A stretch of 59,906 bases of DNA. It comes from Akkermansia muciniphila (GTDB lineage: Bacteria > Verrucomicrobiota > Verrucomicrobiia > Limisphaerales > SIAT01). The notes under the pieces are model-generated. The model was not told where the DNA came from, made no database searches, and saw only the letters and a list, made by a program, of their open reading frames with translations. The stretch lies in assembly GCA_945900775.1 (NCBI GenBank), contig CAMDJP010000013.1, forward strand, positions 1 to 59,906. The letters are read 5' to 3'. Shown here one piece after another: positions 9,016-17,351 of this stretch; the first letter of the stretch is position 1, and each line of letters begins with the position of its first letter. The position numbers and the translations under genes are program-made.

Positions 9016-9510
9016 TCAACCGCGCGCGGGGCGCTTCAATTCGTTTCGGACCTTGTCCAGAATGCCGTTGACGAAGCGGCCGCTATCGTCGGTGGAAAAC
9101 TTCTTCGCTATATCCACGGCCTCGTTGATGCTGACCACAGGCGGGATATCGTCGCGGTGCAGCATCTCGTACACCCCAAGGCGGAGAATATTTCGGTCTA
9201 CCACAGCCATCCGGTGCAGATCCCAGTTCTTGGCGTGGGCCATGATGACTTCGTCAATCTGATTTCGATTCGTGAGTGTGCCGTGAATGAGCGGGTCGGC
9301 GAAAAGCCGTGTGGCAGCCTCATCGGTGCTCATCGGCGGAAACTGTGGTTCCTGCCCCCACTTCGCATCGCCCTTCTCATCGGCGATGACGATGGCGCGC
9401 TGCGAGACCCAGAAATGATCGAGCGCCGCCGCGAGGTCCGCAGGCGGGTTCAGGTCGTGCTGGAACAGGAACTGAATGGCGCGTTCGCGCGCATCACGTC
9501 GCATACCCAT
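9016..9510 (-). CDS. nusB: Transcription antitermination factor NusB
   Basis: 164 residues. The all-helical NusB fold is recognisable from RRDARERAIQFLFQHDLN at the N-terminus, the arginine-rich boxA-binding region, DRNILRLGVYEML near 110 and PPVVSINEAVDIAKKFS followed by GRFVNGILDKV at the end. It binds boxA RNA with S10 (NusE) during rRNA transcription. There is a longer acidic insert (residues about 40-75) than in E. coli NusB (139 residues). The gene sits between the moeB-like gene and the PHP gene. nusB next to rib genes is a common arrangement in bacteria. Confidence 0.93.
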   Translation of the reverse strand: MGMRRDARERAIQFLFQHDLNPPADLAAALDHFWVSQRAIVIADEKGDAKWGQEPQFPPMSTDEAATRLFADPLIHGTLTNRNQIDEVIMAHAKNWDLHRMAVVDRNILRLGVYEMLHRDDIPPVVSINEAVDIAKKFSTDDSGRFVNGILDKVRNELKRPARG

Positions 9511-9524
9511 AGAAAGCCCGTGGT

Positions 9525-10673
9525 TTAATATTTCGGCACTCGGTGGTCGATTTCATCCGACCACGCGGCAATACCGCCCTTCACACTTTTCGCGTACTTG
9601 AAACCTTGCTCCTTGAGGAACTTCACCGCCTTGAGTGAGCGTATGCCGCTCTTGCAGTGAACGTAAATCTGCTGGTTCGGGTCCAGCTCGGTGAACCGCT
9701 GCGGGAGCGAGCCGAGCGGGATGAGAGGCACGCCGGCGATATGAGCGATTTCATATTCGTCCGGCTCGCGCACGTCGATTACCTTGATACCGAGCTTCAC
9801 GTCATCGGTCGCCTTCTTCATCTCCTGCACAGTCACCTCGTCCGGATTCTGCGTCGGCGTCGATGGCTCGGGCATGATGCCGCAGAACTGCTCGTAATCA
9901 ATCAGCTTGGTAATCGTCGGCTTATCTCCGCAAACTGGGCACTGCGGATCGCGGCGGAGCTTCAATTCGCGGAACTTCATGTCGAGCGCATTGAAGAGCA
10001 TCAAGCGGCCGACGAGTGAGGTACCCTTGCCGAGGGCGAGCTTCAGAATCTCGGTGGTCTGGATGCAGCCGATGATGCCCGGCAACACGCCCAGTACGCC
10101 ACCTTCGGCGCAGCTGGGCACCATGCCCGGCGGCGGGGGCTCCGGATAAAGGCAACGGTAGCACGGCCCACCGAGATGTGGGGCGAACACGCTGGCCTGG
10201 CCATCGAAGCGGAAAATCGATCCGTACACGTTCGGCTTCTTGAGCAGCACACAGGCGTCGTTGGTCAGATAGCGCGTGGGGAAATTATCGGTGCCATCCA
10301 CCACGATGTCGTACTTGCCAATGATTTCGAGAGCGTTTTCGCTCGAAAGGCGGGTGTTGTGAATCACCACATCCACGCCCGGATTGAGATTGGCGATTGT
10401 CTCCTTGGCCGACTCGGCCTTGAGACGCCCGACATCCGGCGTGCCATGCAAAAGCTGACGCTGCAGATTTGAGAAATCCACCGTGTCGAAGTCCACAATT
10501 CCAATGCGCCCGACGCCCGCCGCGGCGAGATACATCGCGATCGGCGACCCCAATCCGCCAGCACCAACGCAGAGCACACTGGCCGCTTTGATTCGCTTCT
10601 GGCCCGCCAAGCCGACCTCGGGCAGAATCAAGTGCCGCGAATAACGGCGGATTTCATCGTTGTTCAATTCCAT
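9525..10673 (-). CDS. moeB: MoeB/ThiF adenylyltransferase fused to rhodanese domain
   Basis: 382 residues from the ATG at 10673 (MELNNDEIRRYSRHL, the classic family start). The nucleotide-binding site is GAGGLGSP near 37, with DGTDNFPTR near 130. Two CxxC pairs (CYRC near 180 and CPVCG near 245) would hold zinc. The C-terminal rhodanese domain (about 285-382) carries the active-site loop CKSGIR. Such E1-like enzymes adenylate and thiolate the C-terminal GG of small sulfur carriers (MoaD, ThiS, CysO), with the rhodanese domain supplying sulfur. Which carrier it serves is not clear because none is nearby. It heads the leftward operon and faces the purine phosphorylase gene. Confidence 0.92.
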   Translation of the reverse strand: MELNNDEIRRYSRHLILPEVGLAGQKRIKAASVLCVGAGGLGSPIAMYLAAAGVGRIGIVDFDTVDFSNLQRQLLHGTPDVGRLKAESAKETIANLNPGVDVVIHNTRLSSENALEIIGKYDIVVDGTDNFPTRYLTNDACVLLKKPNVYGSIFRFDGQASVFAPHLGGPCYRCLYPEPPPPGMVPSCAEGGVLGVLPGIIGCIQTTEILKLALGKGTSLVGRLMLFNALDMKFRELKLRRDPQCPVCGDKPTITKLIDYEQFCGIMPEPSTPTQNPDEVTVQEMKKATDDVKLGIKVIDVREPDEYEIAHIAGVPLIPLGSLPQRFTELDPNQQIYVHCKSGIRSLKAVKFLKEQGFKYAKSVKGGIAAWSDEIDHRVPKY

Positions 10674-10712
10674 AATCCAAATAAAACTCTCCCCAGAGTA
10701 GTTCAGCCGTAA

Positions 10713-11567
10713 GTGCGAAAGCAAGCTGCGCCACCACACGTGAAGACATCAGCGAAAAAGGCGGCCCAAATCCTCCGCCGCGCCACCCCGCTCCGGCCAA
10801 CCCTCGCCATCGTGCTCGGCAGCGGGTTCGGCTCGGTGCTGGATCGTGTCGAAGTCGTCGCGCGTCTCGCCTATTCCAAGCTGCCCGGCTTTCCGCTCGC
10901 CAGCATTGCCGGTCACAGCGGTGAGGCGGTACTTGGAAAACTCGGTGGCGTGCCTGTGCTCATCCTGAGCGGCCGTGCTCATTACTACGAAGGGCACGAA
11001 CTCGCACGCGTCACCTTTCCTATCCGTGTCCTCGCGGAGTGCGGCATCAAATCGCTACTGCTCACCAACGCCGCCGGTGGAATCAATCGAACATTCCATC
11101 CCGGCGATTTCATGCGATTGACGGACCATATCAATTTCATCGGTACGAACCCATTGCGCGGGCCGGCGGCTGCAGACTGCGAACGCTTCATCGACCTCAC
11201 GCAAGTGTACGACCCCATCCTCGCCAAATTGCTGCATCGCGCAGCCAGACATGCTGGAGCTAAACTTCGCGCTGGCGTCTATCTCGCCGTCAGCGGACCG
11301 AGCTACGAAACGCCAGCAGAGATTCGTGCCTTTGCACGGCTGGGGGCGGATGCGGTTGGGATGAGTACCGTGCCTGAAGCCATCGTCGCGCGGCAATGCG
11401 GTCTGCGCGTGGTCGGCCTTTCGTGCATTACAAACGCCGCCGCCGGCAGATCCTCTCACCCCCTCTCTCACGTCGAGGTACTCGCCGCGGGCCAAGCTGC
11501 AGGGCAGCAGGCTTGGCAATTGCTGGAAAATTTCGCCACTCTTTATGCCAAAACCGAAACGGATTAA
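10713..11567 (+). CDS. punA: Purine nucleoside phosphorylase, trimeric type
   Basis: 284 residues from a GTG; a second in-frame GTG at 10740 would give a shorter start. Family motifs: VLGSGFG near 33, GHSGEAV near 68, SGRAHYYEGH near 87, LTNAAGGIN near 118, SGPSYETPAE near 195, GMSTVPEAIVAR near 215 and a conserved TNAAAG near 240. This fits the low-molecular-mass PNP class that cleaves (deoxy)guanosine and inosine with phosphate. It overlaps the cytidine deaminase gene by 23 nt, making a nucleoside-salvage pair. Confidence 0.95.
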   Translation: MRKQAAPPHVKTSAKKAAQILRRATPLRPTLAIVLGSGFGSVLDRVEVVARLAYSKLPGFPLASIAGHSGEAVLGKLGGVPVLILSGRAHYYEGHELARVTFPIRVLAECGIKSLLLTNAAGGINRTFHPGDFMRLTDHINFIGTNPLRGPAAADCERFIDLTQVYDPILAKLLHRAARHAGAKLRAGVYLAVSGPSYETPAEIRAFARLGADAVGMSTVPEAIVARQCGLRVVGLSCITNAAAGRSSHPLSHVEVLAAGQAAGQQAWQLLENFATLYAKTETD

Positions 11568-11961
11568 TTCGAAGGCGCTGGTGGCCGCAGCTCTCGAAGC
11601 CCAGCGTCGCGCCGTTGCTCCCTACTCGCGTTTCAAGGTCGGCGCGGCGCTGCTGACCGATTCGGGTGAAATCATCACCGGCGCGAATGTGGAAAGCGCG
11701 AGCTACGGTCTTTCCTGTTGCGCAGAGCGTGTTGCGATTTTCAAGGCGCTGACGGACGGCGTGACCGACTTTCGCGCGGCGGCAGTCGTCTCCCCCGGCG
11801 GCGTGACGCCCTGCGGTGCTTGCCGCCAACTTCTCATCGAATATGCGACGGACGCCGTTCTTTTCGTGGCTGACAGTCGGAAGCCGGACACAATCCGCCG
11901 CTTCCGCGTCCGCGACTTGTTACCAGCTGCCTTCACGAACATTCCTCCTGTTCTTCCATAA
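11545..11961 (+). CDS. cdd: Cytidine deaminase
   Basis: 138 residues, a typical length for the homotetrameric class. The zinc site is complete: CAERVAIF near 59 and PCGACRQ near 92, and the substrate-binding segment YSRFKVGAAL near 27 with GANVESASYGLS follows the family pattern. It deaminates cytidine and deoxycytidine to uridine and deoxyuridine. It overlaps the phosphorylase by 23 nt, so the two are most likely translated from one mRNA. Confidence 0.96.
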   Translation: MPKPKRINSKALVAAALEAQRRAVAPYSRFKVGAALLTDSGEIITGANVESASYGLSCCAERVAIFKALTDGVTDFRAAAVVSPGGVTPCGACRQLLIEYATDAVLFVADSRKPDTIRRFRVRDLLPAAFTNIPPVLP

Positions 11962-11978
11962 ATGGGAATAATAGTCGA

Positions 11979-12006
11979 TTGACTTAATAAGGACTCCTGA
12001 TTTAAT
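11979..12006 (+). promoter_or_regulatory. Candidate lysR promoter, leaderless layout
   Basis: TTGACT (11979-11984), 16-nt spacer, TTTAAT (12001-12006), then 7 nt to the ATG at 12014. The surrounding 50 nt are strikingly AT-rich for this genome. LysR proteins often autoregulate, so an operator may overlap here, but I see no clean T-N11-A palindrome. Confidence 0.6.
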
Positions 12007-12013
12007 TAGTGGA

Positions 12014-12892
12014 ATGCAAATCGAGAGTCTGAAAGTTTTCTGCGACCTGGCCGAGACCGAGAGTTTCACGAAGGCGGCCCAAATCAACGAAGTGACACAG
12101 TCGGCTGTGAGCCAGCAAATCAGCTCGCTAGAGAAACAGTTCAAAGCACTGCTCATTGAGCGGAGCAAGAAGAAGTTCCGCCTTACCCGCGAGGGGCAGG
12201 TCCTCTACGATTACAGCAAGCAGATCGTCCAGACCTACGATTCGCTCCAGCACAAGATCCAAGAGATTAAGGACATCGTCTCCGGCAGTATTCGCCTCAC
12301 CACCATCTACTCAATAGGCCTGCACGACCTGCCCCCCTACATTAAGAAGTTCCTGAAAGCCCATCCGACCGTGAACATCTCCGTCGAGTACCGGCGGGCC
12401 ACCCAAGTATACGAGGATGTGCTCGGGAATATCACCGACCTCGGACTCGTCGCCTATCCGACCAAAGACCCCCGACTCGAAGTGATGTCGCTCCGGAAGG
12501 ATCTCCTCGTGCTCATCTGCCATCCAAGCCATCCGCTTGCAAAGCATAAATCCCTGAAATTAGCCGATCTCCAGGACCAGAAATTTATCGGTTTCGAGCC
12601 GGACATTCCCACTCGCAAGGCCATCGACAAAATCCTCAAGGACCGAGATGTATCCGTGAACCACGTCATGGAATTCGATAACATCGAGACCGTGAAACGC
12701 GCCGTCGAAATTGATGCCGGCGTCTCCATGGTGCCACAAGCCACCGTTGCCCAAGAGGTCGCCAAACACACACTCTCCCAAATAGAAATCGACGATGCGG
12801 ACTTCTTTCGTCCCCTCGCCGCTATTTACAAGAAGAACAAGGTTCTCTCGCCGGCTATGAAGCAGTTTCTCGACCTGCTCAAGACCGAGTGA
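12014..12892 (+). CDS. LysR-family transcriptional regulator
   Basis: 292 residues. The N-terminal winged helix-turn-helix (about 1-60) is typical: MQIESLKVFCDLAETESFTKAA, then TQSAVSQQISSLEKQF. A linker helix and a periplasmic-binding-protein-like effector domain follow (LTTIYSIGLHDLPPYI from about 95, then VSMVPQATVAQEV near 240). This type resembles the CbbR/CysL branch. The effector and targets are unknown: it is not divergent to any metabolic gene here, and it faces the M29 peptidase convergently. The promoter lies at 11979-12006 with hardly any leader. Confidence 0.9.
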   Translation: MQIESLKVFCDLAETESFTKAAQINEVTQSAVSQQISSLEKQFKALLIERSKKKFRLTREGQVLYDYSKQIVQTYDSLQHKIQEIKDIVSGSIRLTTIYSIGLHDLPPYIKKFLKAHPTVNISVEYRRATQVYEDVLGNITDLGLVAYPTKDPRLEVMSLRKDLLVLICHPSHPLAKHKSLKLADLQDQKFIGFEPDIPTRKAIDKILKDRDVSVNHVMEFDNIETVKRAVEIDAGVSMVPQATVAQEVAKHTLSQIEIDDADFFRPLAAIYKKNKVLSPAMKQFLDLLKTE

Positions 12893-12907
12893 CGGCTCAA
12901 CCGGAAC

Positions 12908-14017
12908 TTACTTCAGGTTCTCGGGGTTGAGTGGTCGAAGGTCCTTCGGTAGGAAGAGGCCGTTCTTGCGGATCAACTCTCCATCGAACCACACTTCGCC
13001 CCCGCCCCATTCCTTTCGCTGGATGAGCACCATGTCCCAGTGGACCGCAGAGCGATTTCCATTGTCGGCGACTTCGTAAGCCTGTCCCGGCGTGAAGTGC
13101 AACGAACCGGCGATTTTCTCATCGAACAGGATATCGCACATCGGCGAAAGAATGTGAGGATTGAAACCTAGACTGAACTCACCGATGTAACGCGCCCCCG
13201 CGTCGGTCTCCAAAATCTCGTTCAGCTTCTTCGTGTTGTTCGCCGTGGCTTTGATGATCTTGCCGTTCTCAAATTCCAGCCGCACGTTCTCGAACTTCGT
13301 ACCCGCGTAGATTGTCGGCGTGTTAAACTGGATGTGTCCCTCCACTGAATCCTTGATTGGACATGAGAAGCACTCGCCATCGGGGATGTTCCGCAATCCT
13401 TCGCACGCAATGGCATTGATACCTTTCTTGCTGAACGTGAGATCCGTCCCCGGCCCTTTCAGGTGCACTTGACTCGCGCGTTTCATCCGACGTTGCAACG
13501 GCTGCATCGCGCGTTCCATGCGCCGATAGTCCATCGTGCAGACGTCGAAGTAGAAATTCTCGAATGCCTCCGTGCTCATGTTGGCCGACTGCGCCATGCT
13601 GGCCGTCGGCCAGCGCAGCACACACCAACGTGTTTTGTTAACGCGATAATTCTGCACCGGCCGCAGCGTCTTCGCGTAGAACTGCATTTTGTCCGCCGGC
13701 ACATCGGACATCTCACTGGTGTTCGCCGCACCACGGATGGCGATGTACGCCTGCACTTTTTTCATGCGGAACATCTCCACATCACGCATCAACGTGGCGT
13801 GGCTGGCATCAGTCCCCTTTTGCGCCTCACGCAAGACGCGTGTGTGGCGGGTCTCAACAATCGGAGTGGCTCCGACCTTGCGCGCCGCGCGCATGAGCTC
13901 CACGGTGAATTCATCCGGCACATCAATCATGTCCAGCAGCACAGCCTCTCCGCGCTTGAGCTTGGCGGAATATTCGATGAGCAGCTTGGCGAGTTTAGGA
14001 TAACGCGGATCAGTCAT
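12908..14017 (-). CDS. M29-family aminopeptidase (AmpS/aminopeptidase T-like)
   Basis: 369 residues from the ATG at 14017 (MTDPRYPKLAKLLIEYS). The C-terminal metal-binding half fits family M29: IGEFSLGFNP near 290, DEKIAGSLHFTPGQAY near 313 and SAVHWDMVLI near 340, which contain the expected Glu, Glu/His and HxD ligands. These metallo-aminopeptidases remove N-terminal residues from peptides in the cytosol. A candidate promoter lies at 14027-14055. It is convergent with lysR, with 15 nt between them. Confidence 0.85.
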   Translation of the reverse strand: MTDPRYPKLAKLLIEYSAKLKRGEAVLLDMIDVPDEFTVELMRAARKVGATPIVETRHTRVLREAQKGTDASHATLMRDVEMFRMKKVQAYIAIRGAANTSEMSDVPADKMQFYAKTLRPVQNYRVNKTRWCVLRWPTASMAQSANMSTEAFENFYFDVCTMDYRRMERAMQPLQRRMKRASQVHLKGPGTDLTFSKKGINAIACEGLRNIPDGECFSCPIKDSVEGHIQFNTPTIYAGTKFENVRLEFENGKIIKATANNTKKLNEILETDAGARYIGEFSLGFNPHILSPMCDILFDEKIAGSLHFTPGQAYEVADNGNRSAVHWDMVLIQRKEWGGGEVWFDGELIRKNGLFLPKDLRPLNPENLK

Positions 14018-14026
14018 AGCTTTGGA

Positions 14027-14055
14027 AGTATAGGAATGACGGGGCAGAGTGCGAA
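14027..14055 (-). promoter_or_regulatory. Candidate promoter of the M29 peptidase gene
   Basis: On the minus strand: TTCGCA (14055-14050), 17-nt spacer, TATACT (14032-14027), then 9 nt to the ATG at 14017. The -10 matches the sigma-70 consensus at five of six bases. Confidence 0.5.
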
Positions 14056-14061
14056 GCAAAT

Positions 14062-16692
14062 TTAACGCCGCGCCGGTTCGAATTGAACGGGCTGCGACCA
14101 GTGACTCCAGCGTCCGGTATCGTCCTTGAAGCGGGCTCGCGCACGATAGATTTGTCCGGCAGTAAACGTATCCGGTGGCAAACGAATCCCCACCGGGGCG
14201 CCGGTTATTTCTTCACTTGTCCAGTGTGGCTCAATCTCGTACCGGCGGGGTTGACCGACCTCATACCCGGGCAATCCCGGCGCGGTTATCTTTCCCACTC
14301 GCCACTGGACGGCCGCATATTTTCCACCATTGAGAGCAGAGGTGAATTTAGAAATATCAAATGACAGTTCCCGCACTGGAAACCCAAGCGGTCCCGTATA
14401 ACGGATGGTCGGCGGCGGGGGAATCGCGTCATCTTTTGACTCCCACCAAAGATGACCGAAGCCATATCCCCGGGGATCGCCGTCATTTGGTTTGTAGTTC
14501 CGCTGCAGCCGCGTGTCCGCGCAAAAGTCCGTAATGAATTTGCAGAACCCATCGAAATCAGGCGTAGCGAGCCGACGTTCGAATGAGCCGCCACCCATTC
14601 CTTGTTGCGCGGGGTTTCGATAGAAAGCTCCTTTATCACTCGTGCGCGGATGAAAATTCCACATCGCCATATCGAGCTCGGCCCAGTTACGGGCGTGCCC
14701 ATGAGGCTTGAGTGTCACCGACAGCTCATCGACAAGTTGGCCGATCTGCCCGCCATTGGGGGCAGTATCGCTACAAAACAAATCAAGGATTTCACGCGCG
14801 CGATTTTGATATTCACGCCGCAACAGAGGCGCATCGAGACTGCGCGCCTGATCGATAATGCCGGGCCAATGCGTTTTCGGAATGAACATCATGTCCAAAT
14901 CCCAGGGCACAGGCGACCAGCGACCATCGCGCGGATGGTAGAGAAAATGGTTTGCGCCGTGACGCAGATCCACGTTCGACACGACACGATTCATCGCGTG
15001 AAAACTGTAGTAGGCAGAGAGGTCGAGATTGTCGCGCCACCACTTTTCCAAGTTGGTCGAGCGCGATCCATTCATGAAATCGTTGAAATCGGAATTGTTC
15101 GTCGGCATTCCAGCAGCCAGATGTTTCCTACCCGTCTCAGGGCTGTAAGTGTTTCCCGCCGGCAATCCTCGATCCTTGATCCAACCACTATCCAAATCCT
15201 GCACCGCGAGATACAGGCCCCACAAATCGCCTTCAAACTGGCTTTTGGCCGACGATTCTTCCACGCGACTCAAAACTCTGAAGTGAAACCAATGCGTATT
15301 GGGGCTGGGCACGCCGGCCAACTGATACGCGCGAAATGAAACCGCTTCGTCCATCCCCGCCATACCACGGTTGATCTGCACCCACGGGCTCGCACAGCCG
15401 CTTAAATTCAAATTGTTCCAAGGTTGCGCATACGCCCGACCCCGATGGTCGTGCGCATGAAATTCATGGGTGCGATTGAAATGGATACCCCACTTGTTTT
15501 TGCCCGAGACATATGTGCTGGCCTGACCGCGATTCTGAAATTGAATGTGGTCATACACGCGCCCATCGTAAACGACCGTGCCGAAGAGTCGTCGCTTGTT
15601 GTAGCCCCCATCCCATTGGCTTCTTTCCACATCATCTTGTCGGGCGATGAGATGATACACCGGTAATGTGGTGAGGAATTTAGGCGAGAACTCCAATGGT
15701 GGTGTTTTGCCGGGTTGACCACTACCGACCCACGCGGGAACGCCATCGTAACAAAACCATGCGAAGTTGGCAGAGTCATCATCCGCGTATGGAACGCGCA
15801 CATTTGTGCCAACCATGTTTGTCGCTGCGATGCGATAACGAACGAGGCGTCGATGCGTCTGTATTTCGGAGGGAACAATCGCGGTGAACAATCCGTCGCC
15901 TGCGAGCGCGTCGCCTTCCGTGCCGTCGTCGCGCATCCGAAAATCCTGCCAGCGCTTCTCGTAATCGGCGTCAGACTTGCGCAGATACGCACCGGCATCC
16001 ACCAACTGCACCTGCAACGTAACCGCGCGAACTCCGGTCGAATCCTTCACCCCTGCCGTCACAATAACCCGCTCGCCCGATTTCGGTTGTGCTGGGGAAT
16101 GCGCCACCGCATTCACTGTCGGCGGCGCGTTCGTTGACCAGACGGAATTTTGTTTGCCTGGAGTAGGTCTCTTGTCACCCAACCTTCCATCGGGAACAAA
16201 ACCCGAACTGCGCCACGAACCGGGTCGTTGTCCATCGAGCATTGGATGGATTCGTTCCATTGAAGAACCGCCGCCCGCGGCCGCTATCGGCCATGGAAAA
16301 CCAACGCCATAATGAACTTCATCAACCACTATTTTGCGTTCATCGCGCAGCGCGATTCGCTCTCCTTCATTCTTCAACTTTCCAGGAAATGGCCCCAGCG
16401 GTTTGAATCCGAAAGTCTTCCCAAATAACTCTGGGTCTTTGGCCACGACCAGAAAGCCCCCCGGCGCGATGGATGTATCGGCGGGAAAAGCGAATCGATC
16501 CAAGTACCAACCCGCTAGACTCACCGCATTCGTGCCGGAGTTGCAGATTTCGATGAATTCAGTGGATTTCTTATCCGGTGTATCGAAATGGATTTCATTG
16601 ATGACGACCTTCGCGGAGATCCGCGGAACGGATGTTGTCACGGCAACGACAATCAGAACAAAGATCCATCGCGCGAACCTTGATTTCATCAT
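14062..16692 (-). CDS. Secreted lamin-tail/CotH-kinase protein
   Basis: 876 residues. A signal peptide (about 1-27) is followed by a lamin-tail domain (VVINEIHFDTPDKKSTEFIEI to about 135, ending near VDEVHYGVGFPWP). An Ig-like segment follows (about 190-300), then a CotH-type kinase-like domain (about 340-650) with YDGRVYDHIQFQNRGQAS, the core PWNNLNLSG and the catalytic-type segment PVPWDLDMMF. A C-terminal fibronectin-like region ends the protein. CotH proteins phosphorylate spore-coat proteins in Bacillus; in verrucomicrobia and planctomycetes, large secreted CotH/LTD proteins are common with unknown targets. It overlaps mazG by 4 nt. Confidence 0.88.
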   Translation of the reverse strand: MMKSRFARWIFVLIVVAVTTSVPRISAKVVINEIHFDTPDKKSTEFIEICNSGTNAVSLAGWYLDRFAFPADTSIAPGGFLVVAKDPELFGKTFGFKPLGPFPGKLKNEGERIALRDERKIVVDEVHYGVGFPWPIAAAGGGSSMERIHPMLDGQRPGSWRSSGFVPDGRLGDKRPTPGKQNSVWSTNAPPTVNAVAHSPAQPKSGERVIVTAGVKDSTGVRAVTLQVQLVDAGAYLRKSDADYEKRWQDFRMRDDGTEGDALAGDGLFTAIVPSEIQTHRRLVRYRIAATNMVGTNVRVPYADDDSANFAWFCYDGVPAWVGSGQPGKTPPLEFSPKFLTTLPVYHLIARQDDVERSQWDGGYNKRRLFGTVVYDGRVYDHIQFQNRGQASTYVSGKNKWGIHFNRTHEFHAHDHRGRAYAQPWNNLNLSGCASPWVQINRGMAGMDEAVSFRAYQLAGVPSPNTHWFHFRVLSRVEESSAKSQFEGDLWGLYLAVQDLDSGWIKDRGLPAGNTYSPETGRKHLAAGMPTNNSDFNDFMNGSRSTNLEKWWRDNLDLSAYYSFHAMNRVVSNVDLRHGANHFLYHPRDGRWSPVPWDLDMMFIPKTHWPGIIDQARSLDAPLLRREYQNRAREILDLFCSDTAPNGGQIGQLVDELSVTLKPHGHARNWAELDMAMWNFHPRTSDKGAFYRNPAQQGMGGGSFERRLATPDFDGFCKFITDFCADTRLQRNYKPNDGDPRGYGFGHLWWESKDDAIPPPPTIRYTGPLGFPVRELSFDISKFTSALNGGKYAAVQWRVGKITAPGLPGYEVGQPRRYEIEPHWTSEEITGAPVGIRLPPDTFTAGQIYRARARFKDDTGRWSHWSQPVQFEPARR

Positions 16693-17351
16693 GCGCGCTT
16701 GAACTCCTCTCGACGCAAAGCGCGTTCACGCCGTTTCGTTTCCGCACGCAGCTCAACCTCCGCAGACCAACCACCCGCCTGCGCTTCTGCGCAGAGTGCA
16801 AACAATTCCTTTACGATTGCGGCTTTCGATCGTCGCACGGGGGCATCTGCATCTGAAACCAAACCCGCCTTACGCGCTTTCTTCACCAACTTCTCAGCCC
16901 GCAGCAATGCGGGAAGATGTCGCGGGATGCCGTCCAGCGCACTCGGCCGCGCATGCTTTGTCCCCTGCTTCTCAGCTTTTTTGATTTTCTCCCAGTTCAC
17001 CCAAACCTCATCCACATCCTTCACCTTCACTTTGCCAAAGACATGCGGATGGCGGCGGATGAGTTTATCGACAATGTGGCGAGCGACTTTTTCAAAATCA
17101 AATACCCCACGCTCGCGCCCAAGCTGGCAGTGAAAAACCACCTGCAAAAGAAGGTCGCCCAGTTCCTCGGTCATCTCGTGGTCGTCTCCCGCTTCGATGG
17201 CGTCCATTAACTCGTACACTTCTTCGACGGCGTGAAAACGCAGTGAGCGATGCGTCTGCTCGCGGTCCCACGGGCAGCCGTCCGGCGCACGGAGCTGTAC
17301 CATGACAGCTAGGAGTTCCTCAATCGCCGGTTTACGCTTGGCGCGTTTCAC
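16689..17351 (-). CDS. mazG: Nucleoside triphosphate pyrophosphohydrolase MazG
   Basis: 220 residues. The MazG fold is visible at the N-terminus: CPWDREQTHRSLR near 27, EEVYELMDAIE near 43 and EELGDLLLQVVFH near 60, which supply the acidic Mg-binding residues. The RRHPHVFG segment near 98 and VWVNWEKIKKAEK near 115 mark the second half. It hydrolyses NTPs and dNTPs to the monophosphate, cleansing the pool. The basic C-terminal tail is short. It is coupled by ATGA-type 4-nt overlaps to proB upstream and to the CotH gene downstream. Confidence 0.95.
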   Translation of the reverse strand: MKRAKRKPAIEELLAVMVQLRAPDGCPWDREQTHRSLRFHAVEEVYELMDAIEAGDDHEMTEELGDLLLQVVFHCQLGRERGVFDFEKVARHIVDKLIRRHPHVFGKVKVKDVDEVWVNWEKIKKAEKQGTKHARPSALDGIPRHLPALLRAEKLVKKARKAGLVSDADAPVRRSKAAIVKELFALCAEAQAGGWSAEVELRAETKRRERALRREEFKRA

